The notes: generated from the letters alone by a model not told the origin. A DNA stretch of 64,000 nucleotides from JBCDCY01 sp039180875 (GCA_039180875.1 JBCDCY010000012.1:54626-118625); one strand, 5' to 3'. Shown: positions 41,413 through 49,992, counted from the first letter of the stretch. Program-made: numbers and translations.

Positions 41413-42228
41413 ATGGCGCAGTCGTCGGGGACGGCGCTTTCAGAGCTGGTTGCGGCCGAGCTGCCCTATCTGCGCCGCTACGCGCGGGCGCTGACCGGCC
41501 GGCAGCAGGCGGGCGACGCCTACGCCGCGACGACGCTGGAGGCGATCTTGGCCGACCGTGCGGTCTTTGACCCGTCGCTGCCGCCGCGGGTCGCCCTCTT
41601 CAAGGTCTTTCATTCGGTCTGGTCGTCCTCCGGCCGGCAGGTGACGGAAGCCGACGATCCCGCGGACCCGCTCGAGGCGAAGGCGCAGCAGCGCCTGGCG
41701 GAGCTGACGCCCAACACGCGAGAGGCTCTGCTTCTGAATACCATCGAGGGCTTCGCGCCCGACAAGATCGCCACCATCATGTCGGTGGCGCGGGAGGAGG
41801 CGGTCGCCTATCTCGACATCGCCGTCGAAGAGCTGGCCAAGCAGGTGCGGGGGCGAGTGCTGATCATCGAGGACGAGCCGATCATCGCCATGGACATCCA
41901 GTCCATCGTCACCGGAAACGGCCATGTCGTCACCGGGATCGCCCGCACCCGCGAGGACGCGGTGGCCCGGGTAGAGGCCGAAATGCCAGATCTGGTGCTG
42001 GCCGATGTCCAGCTCGCCGACGGCTCCTCCGGCATCGACGCGGCCAACGATATTCTGCGCTTGAAGCCGGAGATGCCGGTGGTCTTCATCACCGCCTATC
42101 CCGAGCGTCTGCTGACCGGCGCCCGGCCGGAGCCCGCGTTTCTGATCACCAAACCTTTCCAGGAAGAGCAGATCAGGGTCGCGGTCAGCCAGTCGCTGTT
42201 CTTCGCCACGACTGAGGCGTTGGCCTGA
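41413..42228 (+). CDS. phyR: Response regulator PhyR (anti-anti-sigma factor)
   Basis: This is a 271-residue protein from the ATG at 41413, the codon best spaced from GGGAG (an ATG 6 bases and a TTG 18 bases upstream are alternatives). The N-terminal ~130 residues form a sigma-like domain (LPYLRRYARALTGRQQAGD, LTPNTREALLLNTIEGFAPDKIA) that mimics EcfG. The C-terminal receiver has the acidic pair IIEDEP, the phospho-acceptor D198 in VLADVQLADG, and KPF near the end. Phosphorylated PhyR pulls NepR off EcfG. It is divergent from nepR-ecfG. Confidence 0.97.
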   Translation: MAQSSGTALSELVAAELPYLRRYARALTGRQQAGDAYAATTLEAILADRAVFDPSLPPRVALFKVFHSVWSSSGRQVTEADDPADPLEAKAQQRLAELTPNTREALLLNTIEGFAPDKIATIMSVAREEAVAYLDIAVEELAKQVRGRVLIIEDEPIIAMDIQSIVTGNGHVVTGIARTREDAVARVEAEMPDLVLADVQLADGSSGIDAANDILRLKPEMPVVFITAYPERLLTGARPEPAFLITKPFQEEQIRVAVSQSLFFATTEALA

Positions 42229-42255
42229 GGGCCCCGCGCCCATAGCGCGGGGCCC
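42229..42255. terminator. Bidirectional terminator between phyR and dps-like gene
   Basis: A perfect 11-bp stem (GGGCCCCGCGC / GCGCGGGGCCC) with a 5-base loop starts right after the phyR stop and is followed by TCTGCCTT. It sits between two convergent genes. Confidence 0.75.
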
Positions 42256-42262
42256 CTCTGCC

Positions 42263-42760
42263 TTACTCCGCGATCAGCGCGCGCAACATCCACGCTGCCT
42301 TTTCGTGGAAGGCCGAGCGCTCGGTGGCGAGGTCGACCGTCACCTCATCCTTGCGCGCGCCGGCCAGCTCGATCAGGGCGTGCAGCCGATGCGCCACCCG
42401 CTCATGATCGGCGGCGAGATCGGCCACCATCTCTCCCGCCGACGGCGTCGTGTCGAAATCCTTCAGCACCGACTTGGTCGAGAGGTCCTGAAAACTGATC
42501 GGCGCCAGATGGCCGAGGGCCCGGATCCGCTCCGCCAGCTCGTCGGCGGCGTCGAACATGTTCTCGTACTGCTCCTCCGTCATGTTGTGCACGGAGTAGA
42601 ACAGCGGCCCGGCCACGTTCCAGTGATAGGTGTGGGTCTTGAAGGTCAGGCGATAGGTATCGGCCAGGACATCGGCCAGTCCGTCGACGATGCCCTTGCT
42701 GTTCTGCACCCCGGTCGAGACGGTTTCTTCGTGCGCGACGACATCAAGGCTGCTGGCCAT
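42263..42760 (-). CDS. dps: Dps-family ferritin-like DNA-protection protein
   Basis: This is a 165-residue protein from the ATG at 42760 (MASSLDVVAHEE), preceded by CAGGAG; a longer upstream frame is unsupported. The four-helix ferritin fold shows the Dps ferroxidase ligands HTYHWNVAGPLF and a downstream DAADELAERIRALG. Dps dodecamers bind DNA and mineralise iron during oxidative and stationary-phase stress. It is adjacent to phyR, and the family is often in the EcfG regulon, but I found no exact GGAAC-N16/17-CGTT site upstream. Confidence 0.92.
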   Translation of the reverse strand: MASSLDVVAHEETVSTGVQNSKGIVDGLADVLADTYRLTFKTHTYHWNVAGPLFYSVHNMTEEQYENMFDAADELAERIRALGHLAPISFQDLSTKSVLKDFDTTPSAGEMVADLAADHERVAHRLHALIELAGARKDEVTVDLATERSAFHEKAAWMLRALIAE

Positions 42761-42994
42761 GGGAAGCTCCTGTTCTGATCTGCGAAATCGGCACTGCGGT
42801 CTCGGGGTGTATTGCGCCGCAGTGTCGTAGGTGTGGATATGTCCGGCCGATGCCAGACGAAGGTTGAGCGGTCTTTTTTCGGAACCGTTTTCTAGTCGGA
42901 CCGGCTCCGCGATCACATAAGCTCGAGAGCTATAGTGCCGCGTCAGTTCGTCAACGCGGCAGAGCGATGTGGCTGTACTTCAGCGTGCGACGCC
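42761..42994. other. Region upstream of the dps-like gene
   Basis: This 234-base stretch holds the dps promoter and the 3' end of the DUF1328 gene's surroundings. It contains one GGAAC (near 42,882), but no CGTT at the right distance. No gene is supported. Confidence 0.3.
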
Positions 42995-43168
42995 TCACCG
43001 CGGCGGCCGACCGCGCAGGGCGTTGGCGAGCAGGGCGACCGCGAAGAGGATCAGGAAGACGACGAAGATGATCTGCGCGACGTTCGCGGAGATGGCCGCG
43101 ATGCCGCCAAAGCCGAGCACGCCGGCGATCAGTGCAATCACGAGGAAGGTAAGGGCCCAACCGAGCAT
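42995..43168 (-). CDS. DUF1328 (YtjA-like) small membrane protein
   Basis: This is a 57-residue peptide from the ATG at 43168 (MLGWALTFLVIALIAG), the third of three clustered in-frame ATGs and the one best spaced from GGAG. Two transmembrane helices (about 3-21 and 30-49) are joined by LGFGGIAAISANVAQIIF, and the end is basic (ALRGRPPR). This is the DUF1328 signature, found in many stress regulons. An exact sigma-EcfG-type promoter lies 35 bases upstream. Confidence 0.9.
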   Translation of the reverse strand: MLGWALTFLVIALIAGVLGFGGIAAISANVAQIIFVVFLILFAVALLANALRGRPPR

Positions 43169-43202
43169 CGTCATCTCCATCCGTTGTTGCGTTCCAGCTC
43201 GA

Positions 43203-43227
43203 AACGCCGGGATGGCGCAGAAGTTCC
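43203..43227 (-). promoter_or_regulatory. Sigma-EcfG-type promoter of the DUF1328 gene
   Basis: On the minus strand: GGAAC (43227-43223), 16 bases, CGTT (43206-43203). Exact consensus. Confidence 0.78.
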
Positions 43228-43251
43228 AGGGCGCGTGCCCGGGCCCCTGAG

Positions 43252-43276
43252 GGAACGGTTTCGCCGTGCTCGCGTT
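43252..43276 (+). promoter_or_regulatory. Sigma-EcfG-type promoter of the 55-residue membrane peptide gene
   Basis: GGAAC (43252-43256), 16 bases, CGTT (43273-43276), 28 bases before the ATG at 43305. Exact consensus. Confidence 0.78.
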
Positions 43277-43304
43277 GCGCTGACACACAGCGAACGGAGG
43301 GACC

Positions 43305-43472
43305 ATGAAACCGATCGTGACAGGCGCGCTCGTCGCCGCCGCACTCATCGCCGCCTTCGTGGCCGGCAGCTTCATCGAGATCGAACGGGACGGCGATATC
43401 AGCCTGGACGTCGAGAGCGAGGGCCCGGCCGAGCAGTTGGGCGAGCAGGTCGACGAGGCCATCGGCGACTAA
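43305..43472 (+). CDS. 55-residue membrane-anchored acidic peptide, stress-controlled
   Basis: This short gene has an ATG at 43305, preceded by GGAGGG. The product starts MKPIVTGALVAAALIAAFVA, a single N-terminal transmembrane or signal helix, followed by an acidic tail rich in Glu and Asp (EIERDGDISLDVESEG). The stop overlaps the convergent TrkA-like stop by 4 bases. An exact sigma-EcfG-type promoter supports expression. No family was recognised. Confidence 0.72.
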   Translation: MKPIVTGALVAAALIAAFVAGSFIEIERDGDISLDVESEGPAEQLGEQVDEAIGD

Positions 43473-44140
43473 GGCCGGTCGCCCTCTTCCTCATCCGCAT
43501 CCGAGAGCGTGGCGAGGATCTTCTTGAAGCTCTTGCGGTCGGCCAGAATGGTCAGCCGCATGCCGGCCTCCAACGTCATGTCGGGATCGGCGAAGCTGTC
43601 GGTCTGTTCGCTCGTGACCGCTACGACCCGGCCATCAGCAAGATCCAAATCGCCAAGTCTCGTCCCCGCCAGACGCCCTTCGACTTCATAGCCAGTCAGG
43701 GCGAAGTTCCCCGCCAGCGGCGCCTCCCGCTCCGGCGCGTGGCCCTCGTCGATGCTGGCCACCAGGTCGCGGGCGATGGTGGCGTGGGGTGTCAGGAACT
43801 CGCCGAGTGCCAGTTCCTCACAGACCGCCGTGAGCTCGGTCTCGACGATCTGCGGGATCACCCGCTGATAGCCGATGGAGCGGCCGACAAGGGCGGCGAG
43901 GATGTTGTCCTCGTCGGAATTGGTGAGCGCCAAGAGGATGTCCGCCTCGTCCCCGGCGGCATCCCGCAAGGTCGAGGGCAGCGTGGCATCGCCCTGGATC
44001 ATGCCGCAGTCGTAGGTGTCGCCAAGGCGCTCGAGAGCCGCCTTGTCCTTGTCGATCACGACCACGTCGTGCTTGTCTTCGATCAGCTGTCGCACCACGA
44101 CCGTGGCCAGTCGGGTCGCTCCGGCAATCACCACGCGCAT
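43469..44140 (-). CDS. trkA: TrkA/KtrA-type potassium channel regulatory protein
   Basis: This is a 223-residue cytoplasmic protein. The N-terminal RCK (TrkA-N) Rossmann domain spans about 1-130 (MRVVIAGATRLATVVVRQLIEDKHDVVVID; its GxGxxG-type loop is the variant GATRLA, followed by the usual terminal acidic residue VVVIDKD). A TrkA-C domain spans about 140-215. Length matches single-unit KtrA-type regulators. It gates the TrkH-type channel encoded 3 bases upstream in the same operon. The glycine-rich loop lacking the final Gly is somewhat divergent. Confidence 0.85.
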   Translation of the reverse strand: MRVVIAGATRLATVVVRQLIEDKHDVVVIDKDKAALERLGDTYDCGMIQGDATLPSTLRDAAGDEADILLALTNSDEDNILAALVGRSIGYQRVIPQIVETELTAVCEELALGEFLTPHATIARDLVASIDEGHAPEREAPLAGNFALTGYEVEGRLAGTRLGDLDLADGRVVAVTSEQTDSFADPDMTLEAGMRLTILADRKSFKKILATLSDADEEEGDRP

Positions 44141-44143
44141 TGG

Positions 44144-45607
44144 CTATTTCCTTCGCCAGGTGCTGACGGAGACCAGGGCGATGAGCGCCAGAAACTCCAG
44201 GCGCCCAAGCAGCATGGCCACCGTCATCGACAATTTCGCGAAATCCGGCAAGTCGGGCCCGACGACGCCGGTCGACAGGCCCACGGTCGACAGCGCGGAG
44301 ACGGCGTCGAACAGGGCCGCGAGCGGCGGCGCATCGACGGTCGCGAGTAAGATCAGCCAGAGCGCCAGCAGGCTCAGGCCGTAGAGCATGGTCAGCCCCG
44401 CGATCTCCGTCCCCTCCTCAGCTTCCGTGCGCCGGCCGAAGACGCGGAGGGTGGTGCGCGCCTTGGCCGGGGTCCGGGTGCGGAGCAGGGCGAGGCGCAT
44501 CATCGCGATCAGAAAGACGGCGCGGGAGACCTTGAGGCCGCCCGCCGTCGATCCGACGCAGCCGCCGGCCAGCATCAATGCGATGATCAGCAGCAGGCTG
44601 GCATTGCCGAGCGACGTCATGGGGGCCGTCGAATACCCCGCCGTGCTCGCCCCAGAGAGGACGGTGAAGGCGACGTCGCCAGGGGCCATGCCGCCGCGCC
44701 ACCACTCGAGCGCGATCACCAGCAGACCGACCAAGGCAAGCATGCCGAGAAAGGTGCGCGCCTCGCCGTTCCTGACGATCTGGGCCACGTCGCCGCGCCC
44801 CATCGACCAGACCAGGCCGAGCGACAGGGCCCCGGCCACACAACAGAGCCCCGTGAATGCCTGCATGGCGGGGGAGACGCTGGCCAGGCTGTCGGCATGG
44901 GGCGCGAAGCCGCCGGTCGAGACCGCGGCGAGGGCGATCAGCAGGCCGTCGCCCGGGCGTTCCGCCAGGAGCATCAGCCCGATGGCCGACGCCGTTGTCA
45001 CCGCCGCATAGGCGCCCAACAACTGCCGTGCCCGGGTCTGGGTGGAGGCCCCCTCGGCCACAGCCTTCACGCCCTGGGTCGCGCCGAGCTGGCGCGCGAC
45101 CACGCCGCGGCCGACCACCAGGGCCAGCGCCGCGGCGATGAAGGCGAAGCCGCCGATCCATTGGGTCCAGGCCCGCAGCAGATGCCCGGCGAACGGCCAG
45201 TCCTGGGCGTCAGTCGCCACGCTCAGCCCTGTGGTCGTGACGGCGGAAGACGCCTCGAATATCGCGTCGATGGGCGACATGCCGAGCGCCACAAAGCCCG
45301 GCAGCACGAAGAGCACGGCGAGCAGGAAGGAAAGCGCGATCGAGACCAGCGCCTCGACCCGGCGGCTGTTCTCCACCGGCGGCGCCCGGGTCGTCACGAT
45401 ACCGGCCCCGAGGCCGAGCAGCACGCCCGGCGCCAGGGCTGCGGCCAGCGTGTGCGCGCCCTCTGCCAGCGCTGCGAGCATCGGCACCGCGCAGAGCGCC
45501 GCCAGCGCAAAGCCGTTGGCCCCGGTCAGCGCCAGCAGCGGTTTCAGACGCGCCCGCTCTGCAATGATCTGCTCGCCGGAGCGCACCGGCGCCGTGTCAC
45601 GCAGCAT
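44144..45607 (-). CDS. trkH: TrkH-type potassium uptake membrane subunit
   Basis: This is a 487-residue membrane protein from the ATG at 45607, which overlaps the MscS stop by 11 bases; the longer frame upstream is not supported. Four pore-like repeats with selectivity-filter segments are visible (AVTTTGLSV, VSTGGFAPH, ASTAGYSTAP, STVGLSTGVVG), the hallmark of the Trk/Ktr superfamily. It imports K+ together with the TrkA-like regulator encoded immediately downstream. The operon with an MscS channel points to osmoadaptation. Confidence 0.92.
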   Translation of the reverse strand: MLRDTAPVRSGEQIIAERARLKPLLALTGANGFALAALCAVPMLAALAEGAHTLAAALAPGVLLGLGAGIVTTRAPPVENSRRVEALVSIALSFLLAVLFVLPGFVALGMSPIDAIFEASSAVTTTGLSVATDAQDWPFAGHLLRAWTQWIGGFAFIAAALALVVGRGVVARQLGATQGVKAVAEGASTQTRARQLLGAYAAVTTASAIGLMLLAERPGDGLLIALAAVSTGGFAPHADSLASVSPAMQAFTGLCCVAGALSLGLVWSMGRGDVAQIVRNGEARTFLGMLALVGLLVIALEWWRGGMAPGDVAFTVLSGASTAGYSTAPMTSLGNASLLLIIALMLAGGCVGSTAGGLKVSRAVFLIAMMRLALLRTRTPAKARTTLRVFGRRTEAEEGTEIAGLTMLYGLSLLALWLILLATVDAPPLAALFDAVSALSTVGLSTGVVGPDLPDFAKLSMTVAMLLGRLEFLALIALVSVSTWRRK

Positions 45608-46490
45608 CGGAGCGGTCCTGGGGCGGGCCCGGGGCCCGGATCGGCAATGGCTCGGAGAAGGTGAGCGTGCGGTAGGGGAACGGGATCTCGATCCCCGCCT
45701 CATCAAGCGCGCGCTTCACCGCGCGCACCACTTGGTCGCGGGAGGCGCGGATGTCGACCGGGCGCGAGCCGGTCCACCAGGCGATCTCGAAGTCGATCGA
45801 GGAGGATCCGAAGGCCTTGGCGAAGACCTGCACCTCCCGCACGTCGTCGCGCACGCTGTCGACCTCGACCACCGCCTGCTCGATCACCTCCCGCGCCCGG
45901 TCGGCATCCTCACCGTAGGCGACGCCGCAGATCACGGCGGTCCGGCGATACTCCCGATCGGTGCGCACGGTGATCGGCGACTGGAAAAGGGCGGCATTGG
46001 GCACCACCACCCGCTGGCCGTCGGTCTGCCGGATGTGGGTGTCGCGGATGGTGATCCGCTCGACCGAGCCCTCGATCTCCCCCCGCGCGACGTGATCGCC
46101 TAGGCGAAACGGCTCCCGCAGCAGGATCAGGATGCCGGCCAGGAAGTTCTCCAGGATGTCCTTGAAGGCAAAGCCGATGGCGATGGAGCCGAGCCCGAGG
46201 GCGGTGAGCAGGCGCCCGGGCGTGACCGAGGGGAAGAGGATGGCGGCCACCACCAAGCTGCCGCCGATCCAGATCAGCACCGGCACGAGAAGGGCGATCA
46301 GGTCGACCAGGCTGGCCCGCAACCCGCTTCTCCGCGCAATGGCCGTCGACAGACGACGCAATAGCGCCGCCAGACCCGCAACCACGAGGAGGAGCAGAAG
46401 CGCCGTTACGATGCGCGGGCTGGCTTCAACCAAATCGGTGGCGTGCCCTTCTAGCTCACCGATGGCGAGCGACACGTAGTCCTGAAACAT
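45597..46490 (-). CDS. MscS-family mechanosensitive ion channel
   Basis: This is a 297-residue channel. Three N-terminal transmembrane helices end in the pore helix LTALGLGSIAIGFAFKDILENFLAG (glycine/alanine-rich, as in MscS). The beta domain follows with PFRLGDHV, EGSVERITIRDTHIRQTDG and VVVPNAALFQSPITV, and the C-terminal alpha/beta domain completes the channel. It opens under hypo-osmotic tension. It is first in an operon with trkH and trkA and is preceded by an exact sigma-EcfG-type promoter, so the whole osmotic unit is likely stress-induced. Confidence 0.92.
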   Translation of the reverse strand: MFQDYVSLAIGELEGHATDLVEASPRIVTALLLLLVVAGLAALLRRLSTAIARRSGLRASLVDLIALLVPVLIWIGGSLVVAAILFPSVTPGRLLTALGLGSIAIGFAFKDILENFLAGILILLREPFRLGDHVARGEIEGSVERITIRDTHIRQTDGQRVVVPNAALFQSPITVRTDREYRRTAVICGVAYGEDADRAREVIEQAVVEVDSVRDDVREVQVFAKAFGSSSIDFEIAWWTGSRPVDIRASRDQVVRAVKRALDEAGIEIPFPYRTLTFSEPLPIRAPGPPQDRSDAA

Positions 46491-46518
46491 CCCGACACCC
46501 GGCTCTGCGTAACCATCG

Positions 46519-46543
46519 AACGCCTGGATCGGGATGCGGTTCC
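46519..46543 (-). promoter_or_regulatory. Sigma-EcfG-type promoter of the mscS-trkH-trkA operon
   Basis: On the minus strand: GGAAC (46543-46539), 16 bases, CGTT (46522-46519), 29 bases before the mscS ATG. Exact consensus. Confidence 0.78.
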
Positions 46544-46594
46544 CGATGACGTGCAGGCCTCAGCCGGCCGCGTCCGATGGCGTGCGCACCCGCG

Positions 46595-47248
46595 TCACAG
46601 GATCGACTGGCCGGTCTTACTCCAGTCGGCCAGAAACGCCTCGAGGCCCTGGTCGGTCAGCGGATGCGCGGCCAGCTTGCGGATCACCGAAGGCGGCGCG
46701 GTCATCACGTCGGCGCCGATCCGAGCGCATTCGGAGACATGGTTGACCGAGCGGATGGAGGCCGCCAGCACCTCCGTCCGGAAATGGTAGTTGTCGTAGA
46801 TCTGGCGGATGTCGGCGATCAGCTCGAGCCCGTTCAGATTGATGTCGTCCAACCGTCCGATAAAAGGGGAGATGAAGGTGGCCCCCGCTTTCGCCGCCAG
46901 GATCGCCTGATTGGCCGAGAAGCAGAGCGTGACATTGACCATCCGGCCTTCGTCCGACAGCGCCTTGCAGGCTTTCAGCCCGTCCCAGGTGAGCGGCACT
47001 TTGACGGCCACGTTCTCGGCGATCTTGGCGAGGGTCCGCCCCTCCTCGATCATCGCCGACGCCTCCGTCGCCGTCACCTCGGCCGAGACCGGGCCGTCGA
47101 CCGCGGCGCAGATCTCCTTCACCACGTCGGTGAACTGCCGGCCCGATTTCATGATGAGCGAAGGGTTGGTCGTCACCCCGTCGACCAGCCCCGTGGCCGC
47201 CAGATCCTTGATCTCGTCAATCTCAGCCGTGTCGACGAAGAACTTCAT
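46595..47248 (-). CDS. fsa: Fructose-6-phosphate aldolase / small transaldolase
   Basis: This is a 217-residue TIM barrel from the ATG at 47248 (MKFFVDTAEIDEIKDL), the standard start and standard length of the family. It has TNPSLIMKSG in the second strand, the Schiff-base Lys in VAVKVPLTWDGLKA, and NVTLCFSANQAILAAKAGA. It could be a fructose-6-phosphate aldolase or a small transaldolase (TalC); the two are hard to separate by eye. It is divergent from priA with an 87-base gap and shows no link to its neighbours. Confidence 0.92.
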   Translation of the reverse strand: MKFFVDTAEIDEIKDLAATGLVDGVTTNPSLIMKSGRQFTDVVKEICAAVDGPVSAEVTATEASAMIEEGRTLAKIAENVAVKVPLTWDGLKACKALSDEGRMVNVTLCFSANQAILAAKAGATFISPFIGRLDDINLNGLELIADIRQIYDNYHFRTEVLAASIRSVNHVSECARIGADVMTAPPSVIRKLAAHPLTDQGLEAFLADWSKTGQSIL

Positions 47249-47335
47249 GCGGCATGCTCCCAACGGCCGGTGGCAGGGTCGGCGCGACGATAGACCAAGG
47301 GCCGGGGGGGCGAAACCGCGAATAGGCCAGCGGAC

Positions 47336-49528
47336 GTGAGCGGGCGGCACTTCGCGCCGGGGGCGCGGGTGGGCGTGCTGACGCGCCAGCCGCTTGACCG
47401 AGTGCTGGACTATCGCGCGCCGACCGACGGCGTGCGGGACGGGGCCTTTGTCGAGGTGCCGCTCGGGCCGCGCCTGGTGCTCGGCGTGGTCTGGGGCGAG
47501 GGCACGGACGACGTCGATCCGGCGAAGCTGAAGACCATTGAGCGGGTGCTGGACCTCGCCCCAATGCCGCAGGAGATGCGGAGCTTCCTCGCCCGGGTGG
47601 CGGACTACACGCTCACGCCGCTGCCGGCCGTCCTCCGCCTCGCCACCCGGGCGCCGAGCCTGGCCCAGCCGCCCCGCCCGCGCCGCCTGCTGCAGCTCGG
47701 CCAGGGCCGGCCGGCGCGGATGACGCCGGCCCGGGAACGGGTGTTGGAGGTGCTGGAGGCTAGGCCGGAGCGGCGCTTCACCCCCGGTGAGCTTGCTGGC
47801 GAGGCGGGGGTGGGGGCGAGCGTCCTCGCCGGTCTCATCACCGCCGGCGCGATCGTCGAGACGGTAAGCGCCCGCGACCGACCCTATCCCCGCCTCGACC
47901 CCGCGCGCCCCGGCCCCACCCTGACCGCCGAGCAGGCAGAGGCTGCCGCCACGCTCCGCACCGCGGTCGCGGCCCGCGCCTATGCCACCACTTTGCTGAA
48001 GGGCGTCACCGGGTCGGGCAAGACCGAGGTCTACCTCGAAGCCGTGGCGGAGGCGCTCAGCGCTGGGCGCCAGGCCCTCGTCCTGCTGCCGGAGATTGCG
48101 CTCACCGCGCAGTTTCTAGAGCGGGTGGAGGAACGTTTCGGCGCCCGGCCGGTGGAGTGGCACTCCGGCGTGACAGAGGCCGGCCGCCGCCGGGCCTGGC
48201 GGGCCGTGGCGGCGGGGGAGGCGCAGCTCGTCGTCGGCGCCCGCTCGGCCCTCTTCCTGCCGTTCCCCGACCTCGCCCTCATCGTCGTCGACGAAGAACA
48301 CGACACCGCCTACAAGCAGGAGGACGGCGCGCTCTACCACGCGCGCGACATGGCGGTGCTGCGCGCCTCGCTCAGCGGCAGCGCCGTCGTCCTCGCCTCG
48401 GCCACGCCGTCGCTCGAGACCTGGGCGAACGCAGACACCGGCAAGTACGCCCGCCTCGCCCTGTCGGAGCGCTTCGGCCCGGCCCAGTTGCCGGAGATGC
48501 AGGCCATCGACCTGCGCAGCGCCGGGCCGGAGCGGGGCGGCTGGATCGCGCCTGCCATGGTCCAGGCGGTGGCGGAGCGGATCCGGCGGGGCGAACAGGC
48601 GCTGCTTTTCCTCAACCGTCGGGGCTATGCGCCGCTCACGGTCTGCCGGGCCTGCGGCCACCAGATCGGCTGCTATCAGTGCGATGCGCGGATGGTCGAG
48701 CACCGCTTCCGCGGCCAGCTGCTCTGCCATCAATGCGGCGACACCCAGCCGATCCCCACCGCCTGCCCGGCCTGCGGACGCGAAGACAGCCTGGCTGTCC
48801 TCGGCCCCGGGGTCGAGCGGTTGGCGGAGGAAGTCGCGGCCCGCTTCCCCGACGCCCGCGCGGCGCTCCTCTCCTCCGACCTCGCTGAGGGGCCGGAGGG
48901 GCTGAAGGCTCGGATCGCGGAGATCGCGGCCGGCGGCGCCGACATCATCATCGGCACCCAGATCGTGGCTAAGGGGCACAACTTTCCGAACCTGACGCTG
49001 GTCGGCGTGATCGACGCCGATCTCGGCCTGATGGGCGGCGATCTGCGTGCGGCGGAGCGCACCTTCCAGCTTGTCCGCCAGGTGGCCGGCCGGGCCGGCC
49101 GGGCGGATCGCCCTGGGCTCGCGCTCATCCAGACCCACCAGCCGGAGCATCCCGTGATCCGCGCCATCCTGGACGGCGACGAGGAATCGTTCTGGCGGGC
49201 CGAGGCGGCGAAGCGGCAGGAGGCCGGGATGCCGCCCTACGGCCGGATGGCGGGCGTCTTGGTCTCGGGACCCGAGGAGCGCACGACGTTCGAGATCGCC
49301 GGCGCCTTAGCTCGCCAGGCCCCGATGTTTCGCGCCATCGGCGCCGAGCTCTTCGGTCCGGCCCCCGCCCCCATCGCCCGGATCCGCGGCCGCGTCCGGG
49401 TCCGCCTGCTGATAAAGGCGCCGAAGGGCGTCAGCCTGCAGCCGACGCTGCGCACCTGGCGCACCAGCGTGCGGCTGCCGACGGGCTACCGCGTCGCCAT
49501 CGACATCGACCCCCAGTCGTTCTTTTGA
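47336..49528 (+). CDS. priA: Primosomal protein N' (PriA replication restart helicase)
   Basis: This is a 730-residue helicase starting at GTG. It has an N-terminal 3'-DNA-binding domain (GVLTRQPLDRVLDYRAP), Walker A GVTGSGKTEVYLEA, Walker B as IVVDEEHD, the zinc-binding Cys array CRACGHQIGCYQC...CHQCGD...CPACG, and the motif VAKGHNFPNLTLVGVIDAD. PriA reloads DnaB at stalled forks. Length and motif order are normal. An ordinary housekeeping gene. Confidence 0.96.
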   Translation: MSGRHFAPGARVGVLTRQPLDRVLDYRAPTDGVRDGAFVEVPLGPRLVLGVVWGEGTDDVDPAKLKTIERVLDLAPMPQEMRSFLARVADYTLTPLPAVLRLATRAPSLAQPPRPRRLLQLGQGRPARMTPARERVLEVLEARPERRFTPGELAGEAGVGASVLAGLITAGAIVETVSARDRPYPRLDPARPGPTLTAEQAEAAATLRTAVAARAYATTLLKGVTGSGKTEVYLEAVAEALSAGRQALVLLPEIALTAQFLERVEERFGARPVEWHSGVTEAGRRRAWRAVAAGEAQLVVGARSALFLPFPDLALIVVDEEHDTAYKQEDGALYHARDMAVLRASLSGSAVVLASATPSLETWANADTGKYARLALSERFGPAQLPEMQAIDLRSAGPERGGWIAPAMVQAVAERIRRGEQALLFLNRRGYAPLTVCRACGHQIGCYQCDARMVEHRFRGQLLCHQCGDTQPIPTACPACGREDSLAVLGPGVERLAEEVAARFPDARAALLSSDLAEGPEGLKARIAEIAAGGADIIIGTQIVAKGHNFPNLTLVGVIDADLGLMGGDLRAAERTFQLVRQVAGRAGRADRPGLALIQTHQPEHPVIRAILDGDEESFWRAEAAKRQEAGMPPYGRMAGVLVSGPEERTTFEIAGALARQAPMFRAIGAELFGPAPAPIARIRGRVRVRLLIKAPKGVSLQPTLRTWRTSVRLPTGYRVAIDIDPQSFF

Positions 49529-49605
49529 CGCGCGCCTGCGGGCCCACGCGGCGAAGATGGCGGGGGCGCCACGCCTTGACGCTCCCGCGCCTTGCCGCCA
49601 CGCTT

Positions 49606-49805
49606 CGACTCGATGGTTCCAGACGCCTTGGCGGGCTGACGGATGAAAAGGGAACACGGTGCGGTGTAGCCATCAGGCGCCAAATCCGTGACTGCCCCCG
49701 CAACTGTGAGCGGTGAGCGACCTCGAAGACGCCACTGGACGATTGCTCCGGGAAGGCACGAGGAAGCGACGACCCGCAAGTCAGGAGACCTGCCATCGTG
49801 ACCGT
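49606..49805 (+). ncRNA. Cobalamin (AdoCbl) riboswitch
   Basis: The conserved elements are in order. GGTTCC at the 5' side is followed by GATGAAAAGGGAACACGGTG, then GACTGCCCCCGCAACTGTGA, GCCACTGG (49731-49738), CGGGAAGGC, and the B12 box AAGTCAGGAGACCTGCC (49778-49794). It lies between priA and the BtuDFC-like operon, all on the + strand, and should shut off that operon when cobalamin is plentiful. Confidence 0.95.
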
Positions 49806-49839
49806 AACCCAACCGGGCGGGGTGTCCGGGAAGGAGGCC

Positions 49840-49992
49840 ATGATGAGCCACAGTGCCCCCGCGCCCTTTGGCAAAGCTCGCCCCGATCCATCCCCCCGCC
49901 CATCGCGGAGGGCGAGATGGACGGAACAGCCAGGAGCACCGCCAGCAGGCGCCGCCGCGCCGATGGCCCGTGTGGCGCCAGCGCCGAGCTGA
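49840..49992 (+). CDS. Possible short leader ORF after the riboswitch
   Basis: A perfect Shine-Dalgarno (AAGGAGG) precedes tandem ATGs at 49840 and 49843. The frame would encode 50 residues rich in Pro, Ala and Arg, with no recognisable family. It overlaps the next candidate (49917) in another frame. It may be a regulatory leader peptide or an accident of high GC. Confidence 0.3.
   Translation: MMSHSAPAPFGKARPDPSPRPSRRARWTEQPGAPPAGAAAPMARVAPAPS

Noticed and set aside
42870..42900. Sigma-EcfG promoter for a gene near the dps-like gene
   Set aside because: A GGAAC is present on the plus strand, but CGTT is not at 16-17 bases, and no plus-strand gene follows at a suitable distance.
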